Part shown: piece after piece, positions 58,405 through 64,000 of the stretch | Position numbering within the stretch: the first letter of the stretch is position 1 | Layout: each line of letters opens with the position of its first letter | Assembly: GCF_008831285.2 (NCBI RefSeq) | Contig: NC_045141.1 | Span: 12,450,106 to 12,514,105, forward strand | Direction of reading: 5' to 3' | Source: Nymphaea colorata | Lineage: Eukaryota; Streptophyta; Magnoliopsida; Nymphaeales; Nymphaeaceae | DNA length: 64,000 nt | Program-made: the position numbers and the translations under genes | Notes under the pieces: model-generated | Told to the model about the DNA's origin: nothing | The model's input: the letters and a program-made list of their open reading frames with translations, nothing else | Databases searched by the model: none

Positions 58405-59993
58405 CTACGATACCTGGGTGCCCCCAATTTGGACCCACACCCGCGTCGATGCGATGCGGGTGCGCTCCAGGTGCGCACCCAAAAGGGTCAACGTGAGTCA
58501 GGTGCGGTCAGCCGCACCTGACTGAATTCATCCATTTTTGGACGTACACCCGACTCACGTCAAACACGCGTCGGGTGCGGTCAAACCGCACCTGCCCATT
58601 TCCGTCAAATTTTGGGCATTTTTTAGTTTTTACATGATTTTTAAGTTTTTAACTTAGGGGTTGGGTTAGGGCACGCTCGGCTTCTCTGTTCTCTCCCTCT
58701 CATGCAGCCATGCTCGGCTTCTCTGATTGTCTCCCTCTCGGCCTCTCTCTGCGAGACCGACGCAGCAACGCTGTGCAGTGTGCTTCCTCTCTACGATGCT
58801 TGGAGTTGGGGAACTCTCTGCTCCGGTGCTCCCTCTATCATAAATTTATCACCAAAACCATGGTTTTAGCTGCTTTTGCTGCCGCCATTTTTTCAACCGC
58901 CGAAGGATGAGGATGAGTTTTGTTCATGTTCATCAATCAATTTGTCAGATTCGACTGTGTTGCTTGCTGTGATGACAACATGATCGTTTAAGCTGTAGGG
59001 AAGCAATTAATCAATTTCGACTGGAGGCTAAAAGGGCCAGAATTCGCATTGAAATTATTTAACAAAAAGGCTAAAGTTGCTTACAGTGGTTGAGGTACAC
59101 TTTTGTGAAAAGGTGCTTTCATACATTTCGATGCTACTTATAACATATTATGTTATCGCCTGCTAACGCTGATGCAGTTTGAGAATTATTTTGCTAACCA
59201 GACCTTAAATGTTAATTCTGAAAAAGTTGAACAGCCTTTCATAAATCACCCTAAATGTTTCATGCGAATGAAGGGTGTGCAAAGGTCGATGCTTATGCAA
59301 AATTGTCAAGTTGCTGATTCCTTCGAATAGTAAAGCATGAGCTTGGATGCCTATGCCTCACTTTTGGACCGGTTAGTTACTTAAAACTTTGGTTTTTGGT
59401 GACCACATGCAATTGCCTTTTCAGATCATCAATCTTCAAATTAATGATCATCTACTGCTTCCATATTGTATGATTTTATATCTAAGGATATGTATTCTAT
59501 AAGCTGCTCTGGAATGATTAGCTATTTGAGCATTTGTGCATTATGATTCTTAAGGTGGATGTCGATTTTATTTGCTTTGTCATGGTTAATCATTTTTTCC
59601 CTTCTGACTTCTGATTCAGTGTGGTCATTTAGTGAGTTGTATGACTTAACCTTCTCTGTGTTGATCATATATTTGTTGTCTGCCCTCTGAAAAATGAGTT
59701 TATTCTGTGAATTTGAATGAACTGAATGACTGATTTACACTAAATTGGTGGCTGAGAGACATTATAACTACGGTTAATTAGTGAACAAACTACATCTGTT
59801 AGTTGCTGAACTTGCTTTTCCCTTTGTCGGTGATAAGTGACTTCCTGCTGCTATCTATTCTTAAATTTGTTATATTTGAAATTTTTTATTTTGAACTTTG
59901 AAAAAAATAATAAAATACTCTCACCGCACCGCCGCACCTAAATTTTTTGAGATGTGCCGCACCGGCACCCGCACCCCGCACTCAGGTGACATA
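58405..59993. mobile_element. 1.59-kb hAT-like non-autonomous element with 8-bp target duplication
   Basis: ATTAGAAG flanks it on both sides (58397-58404, 59994-60001); units 1 and 3 have the unoccupied site. Ends are CTACGATACCTGGGTGC and, reversed, CTATGTCACCTGAGTGC. Subterminal zones are full of GGTGCGG and CCGCACC motifs, including an 11-bp stem with a 4-base loop at 58497-58522. The middle (58680-59880) is T-rich and different in texture, with one 66-codon frame (58710-58910) and intron-like sequence, perhaps a captured host fragment. No transposase. The 8-bp duplication points to hAT; the CTA ends are not the usual hAT start. Confidence 0.75.
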
Positions 59994-60106
59994 GATTAGA
60001 AGGGAAAAGGCATGAAAATGAGAATAAGACGATCTTCTGGTTAATTCAGATAACTTCTTCCATCTTCTCAAACAACAGAGAGTACGCCGTTGCTGGAATC
60101 TGCAGC

Positions 60107-60188
60107 TAGACAGGCATCTCCACCTTCGTCGTCTTGGTGGCGGTGACGGTGGCGGTGGCAGAGGTGGCGAGCGTTTCGCATGGCCCCA
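60107..60188 (-). pseudogene. GDU-like gene, unit 4 remnant (end of exon 2)
   Basis: Only the last codons are left: an Ala/Thr/Val-rich stretch ending KTTKVEMPV and a stop at 60109-60107, matching the KTTKV...PV end of the unit-1 and unit-3 proteins. The LPVLMPGDE motif, intron and exon 1 are gone; similarity stops near 60188. Confidence 0.6.
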
Positions 60189-61625
60189 GGCTGGGATTTG
60201 TCTGGAATGCTGCCATACCTGTCGCGTGTCCACAAAACTCTTCAAAATGGCTCGAGCTTCGAATCTGGTCGCTCAAGGTCTACGGGATGTGCCCGGTGTA
60301 CCTGTAGATATAAGCAAAAGATATGATTTCTACTAGTTAGTTTTACGATCCAAACAAATATAAAACATATTGAGGCACATGTCATCGCCTCAAGAGGGTG
60401 TCGATGGGTAGTGTCGACCTACAAGCCCTCTAATAGGCCTCCTCCTAGCTTCTTGACGTTGCTACCAAACGTCAAAACTCAATGCTTCGATCAATCCATC
60501 ACTAACACATTTCTCATTAACTTTCTTTAGTTGAGGTGTCTTCCCCGCAATTAAAATTCTCAACATACAACGCATATGTACATCAATAGAAGCCTACTTC
60601 CCAAGCTTGTTAAAACGGCTCTAAACCTTCACCACAATCTCTACCATGCTTCCCTATTGCTTTGAAAGTCAACACATCACGCTAGAAAAACACTTATACA
60701 CATAGATCCTCGTCTTCTCAACATAGTCATAAACTTCCCTCAAAATAGTAACATCACTAATATGCATTCCAAATCATCAAATCATGAGTCTAGCATAATC
60801 AAATAATAATTATACATGCTCTAATAGATAATATTCAATAATCTAGGCTCGATTAGGCCTTGCTCACCCAAACTTAGTGTCCAAACTGCTGCAATGTTCC
60901 TGGAAGCCACCTCAAATGTTCAAACAATCCCCAAACGGCAAAAAATAGTGCAATGCCGCCACCACCAACACCGTCTAGTCGCTGTTATGAGGGAAAGAAC
61001 ACGTCCCCCAAGATCAAAAAGCTATAAAAGAGTAAAAAATTGACAAAAGGGAGTTCAAAAAAGGGTCTGTCATTAGAAGAGGCCCACAGTAGTGGTGTGG
61101 GAAACTGAAAACGAATGAGAGAGAGGGCACTCACAGAGAGGGGAGACAGAGGGAGAGGGTTCAGAAAAAAAGGGGGAAGATGGCAGTGAGTTGAGAGTGT
61201 GTGAGAAGGGAGAAGAAAACGTGAGGGTGAGTGAGGGGACATGAGAGCTGTCGGGAGGGAGCTCGGATTAGAGAGGGAGATGACAGAGAAGAGCGAGGGA
61301 CAGAAGGGGAGTCGACAGAAAACAACGAGAGAGGGAGGAGGAGAAAAAGAAGAAGGAAGAGAGGAGAAGAAGAGGCAGAGAGAGGTTGGGAGGGCATACC
61401 ATATCAGCACCACCGCCTCCCTTCCTCTGCTGGCCCGCACGTCGCCACTGTCACCCTCGACCGCCTGCTTCTTCTTTGCGTGGAGCTCCCTAGCAATAAG
61501 AGAGGAAATGAAGGGGGAGAGCGAGAGGAGGACGAGAGAGAACAGCCTCGTCGGGCTCTCACGCGGGTAAGTTGTGGGTCCGGGTCTGGACCCGCTCCAA
61601 CCTGACCTGAAATAAAAACAAACGT
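60189..61625. other. Spacer right of the array, no supported gene
   Basis: 60300-61000 is AT-rich without signals. 61060-61570 is a long GA-rich run, GAGAGAGGG type; a 223-codon minus frame across it is Ser/Pro/Leu low complexity and starts inside the copia relic, so I do not accept it. A GGGTCCGGGTCTGGACCC palindrome-like end sits near 61578, possibly a small element terminus. Confidence 0.4.
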
Positions 61626-61630
61626 TACAA

Positions 61631-64000
61631 ATGCAGCTAAAAGAACAACTTGTCACTCTAAAGAAAGGCTCTAGCTCTATTGATGAGCTGTTCTAGAAAA
61701 CCAATATGATTAGCCATCAACTCAAGATGACATCCAAACCTATAGCTGAAGACGATGTGATGTTACGTATTCTTCATGCCCTGCCAAGGAATACTCTGTG
61801 TTCAAAACATCCATTGCCACTCATAGTGATCCCTTTTACATTGGTTGAATTTCACAACCTATTACCTTCTCATGAGACTCAACTTGGAGAAAATGAAATT
61901 CAAAGAGAAGATAATGGTCTAATGTCAATTGCTTATGTTAGCAGGAATGATTTTTCCAAGCCCAAGAACAATGGGCAACCAAGGAATGAAAATAACAATG
62001 TTGTTGGAGGAGGACGTCAGTTCAATAAGGGGCGAGTGATCTGTCAATATTGTGACAAACCAGGTCATAATGCAAAGACTTGTTTTAAAATTTCAAAACC
62101 TGTTGGCAAACAAGCAGTTTCCTCAACAACAAATAAGGCCTATTCACCACTTCATGCTCTACATATGGACTCCATTGCTATAGACAATGTTGCTTGGTAC
62201 CCAGATTCGCGTGCCTCTTATCATGTGTGCAATGATCTAAGCTTCATTGGTACTCATTCTCCATACAAAGGGAAAGAAAGCGTATGGGTGGGCAATGGTT
62301 TAGGTTTGCCAATTTTGAATACTGGTTATTCCTATTTTTTTACCAATGGATATAATTTTATTTCGAAATACATATTACATGTTCCTGATACAACAAAAAA
62401 TCTTATTTCTGTGCACAAATTTACTAATGATAACAATGTGTTTATGAAATTTTACCTTAATGATTGCATTATGAAGGACTTAGTATCAAGGAATGAGCTT
62501 TTTCGAGGGGCGAGTCATAATGGACTCTATCGGTTCGCATTTGATGAAAACACTTTCAGTAAACAACTATGCAACAATAAAGATGTCTTTCTAGGAGAAA
62601 AGACATCCATGGACTAGTGGCACAACCGGTTGGGACATGCAGCCTATCAGACTGTTTGCCAAGTCGTGCAGCGTTTTGGTTTACCTTATTATGAACAATT
62701 TACAAACTCTATTTGTTTTGATTGCCAACATGGCAAATCACATGCTCTTCCTTTTTTTGATTCAACCCATTTAATTTCTAGACCTTTAGAACTTATTTAT
62801 TCTGATGTTTGGGGCCTTGCACCTACCTTAAGTTTTGATACATATATTTTTATGTTCATTTTATTGATGCTTATACTAAGTTCACATGGATCTATCTTTT
62901 AGTGCATGTTTGATGTTGTTGCTGCGTTTAAGACTTCAAAAGCAAACTAGAAAATTTATTTGATAGAAAAATAAAGTATTTCCAGTCTGATGGTGGTGGT
63001 GATTATATGGCTCTCAAAGGCATTCTTGATGGTGCAGGAATTTCACATAGAATATCTTGTCTACACATGCATGAACAAAATGGAGCAGTTAAACTCAAGC
63101 ATAGGCATATTGTAGAAACTGGTCTTTGTTTACTAAGTCATTCAAACATGCCTCAAAGATTTTTGGCTTAGTGCTTGTGCTACTACAATGTATTTAATAA
63201 ATTGCTTCCTTCTTATATTTTAGGTTGTAAAAGCCCATTTGAAAAACTATATAGCAGTCCGCCAAACTACAAACTTCTTAAAGTCTTTGGTTGCTCTTGT
63301 TTCCATATTTAAAAGATTATCGCAAAAACAAATTAGATTTTAAATCCAAAGAACATGTTTTCATTGGGTATAATAATAAACACAAAGGATATTTGTGCTG
63401 CAACAGGAAAAGTGGCAAAACCATGATATGTAGGCATGTTGTTTTCAATGAAAATCAATTCCCCTTTAGTAATGAGTCTACACATAACTCTTCCATCTCT
63501 TTGATGCCATCAAAACCCATCTCTATAGTTGTGTGAACACCCATTATTTTAGAAGAAAAACCTACACAAGATAAAGATTTTCAAGCTGCACAAACCTCTT
63601 TCTATACCAACTAGTGAGAGAGTTGGCCCTGCCAATGACCTAACCCAAAGCTCTCCAAATGAACAAGAAATATCTACCCATAGATCTAAATTTACTGTCC
63701 CCTACTGAACCTATTCCATCAGTAAGGACACACAATATGGTAACTCGATCTATGAATGGGATATGAGTACCTAAAGTGTTTACCTCTACTTGCCACCCTT
63801 TACCTATGACACTAGTTAGGGAAAAACTCACACACCAAGAACCCAAAACATATCACCAAGTGAAGTAAGACTGAAATTGGATGAATGCCATGATTTCAGA
63901 ATACAAAGCCTTCATTTTGAACCATACCTGGGATCTTGTCATATGACCCACTAAGACAAATGTCATTGGATGCAAATGGGCTTTCAACATAAAGCATAAA
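61631..64000 (+). mobile_element. Decayed copia retrotransposon, running off the right edge
   Basis: The gag end (from 61631, with a TAG at 61694) includes an intact zinc knuckle CQYCDKPGHNAKTC (near 62042). Protease follows with DSRA instead of the usual D(S/T)GA. A long frame runs to 62617, where a TAG falls just before the WHNRLGHA pre-integrase block, which continues in the same frame. Integrase scraps (62700-63180) hold several stops and shifts. A C-terminal FIGYNNKHKGY block is at about 63360, and the first reverse-transcriptase block, NVIGCKWAFNIKHK, is at the window end. No LTR is visible on the left. It is an old, dead copy of a different copia family from the one at 52465. Confidence 0.8.

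Larger units (their letters stand above)
51684..60188. repeat. Tandem unit 4, split by two later insertions, right end truncated
   Basis: Unit-4 sequence runs 51684-52464, resumes at 57908-58404 after a copia element, and resumes again at 60002-60188 after a hAT-like element. It stops inside exon 2 of the GDU-like gene, where similarity to units 1 and 3 ends. A 79-bp tandem duplication is at 52145-52302. Confidence 0.75.

Noticed and set aside
60985-61656. 223-codon minus-strand frame
   Set aside because: It starts inside copia gag on the antisense strand and crosses a GA-rich run. Composition is Ser/Pro/Leu with no motif.
1-64000. CRISPR arrays, bacterial operons, tRNA or rRNA genes
   Set aside because: The sequence is plant nuclear DNA. 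No regularly spaced repeats with unique spacers and no cloverleaf-like genes were found by reading; a covariance search was not possible.

Overview
This is nuclear DNA from a flowering plant. The window holds one clear host gene with spliced plant exons, an Aux/IAA auxin repressor on the minus strand. The rest is transposon-rich: LINE, copia, TRIM, hAT-like and PIF-like elements plus long (AT)n, (GA)n and (CT)n tracts. The species cannot be fixed from the sequence alone.

Layout. 1-1497: reverse-transcriptase end of a plant LINE (minus), running off the left edge. 1.5-5.9 kb: intergenic, with arrays of GAGCTCGAG-type repeats and a hairpin-rich array. 5.7-12.7 kb: the Aux/IAA gene of the IAA8/IAA9/IAA27 type (minus), with five coding exons giving 419 aa, a leader intron of about 3.9 kb, and a TATA box at 12720-12726. 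12.7-20.3 kb: low-complexity promoter flank, then repeats. These include an array of TTTTACCGACG hairpins that looks like the end region of a CACTA transposon, and a decayed TRIM.

20.3-60.2 kb: a tandem array of one locus. I count four units (starts near 20811, 30310, 41930 and 51684) and a fragment of a fifth before them. Each unit carries, or once carried, a small two-exon gene on the minus strand for a one-span membrane protein with a VLMPGDE/PKF motif, resembling plant GLUTAMINE DUMPER proteins. Units 1 and 3 look intact, unit 2 has lost exon 2, and unit 4 keeps only the end of exon 2. The units carry the same small transposons at the same sites, and they differ by later insertions, deletions and one small inversion. 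Units 1 and 2 share a 4-kb insertion (E) and a deletion that unit 3 lacks, so they are the youngest pair. Later insertions include a solo LTR (unit 1), a PIF-like MITE and a 455-bp TRIM (unit 2), a full copia element with a GAAGG target duplication (unit 4), and a 1.59-kb hAT-like element with an 8-bp target duplication (unit 4).

61.6-64.0 kb: a decayed copia gag-pol running off the right edge.

The most interesting object is the gene array itself, a local expansion of a small membrane-protein gene whose empty and filled transposon sites give a relative history of the copies. No CRISPR, rRNA or convincing tRNA gene was seen.
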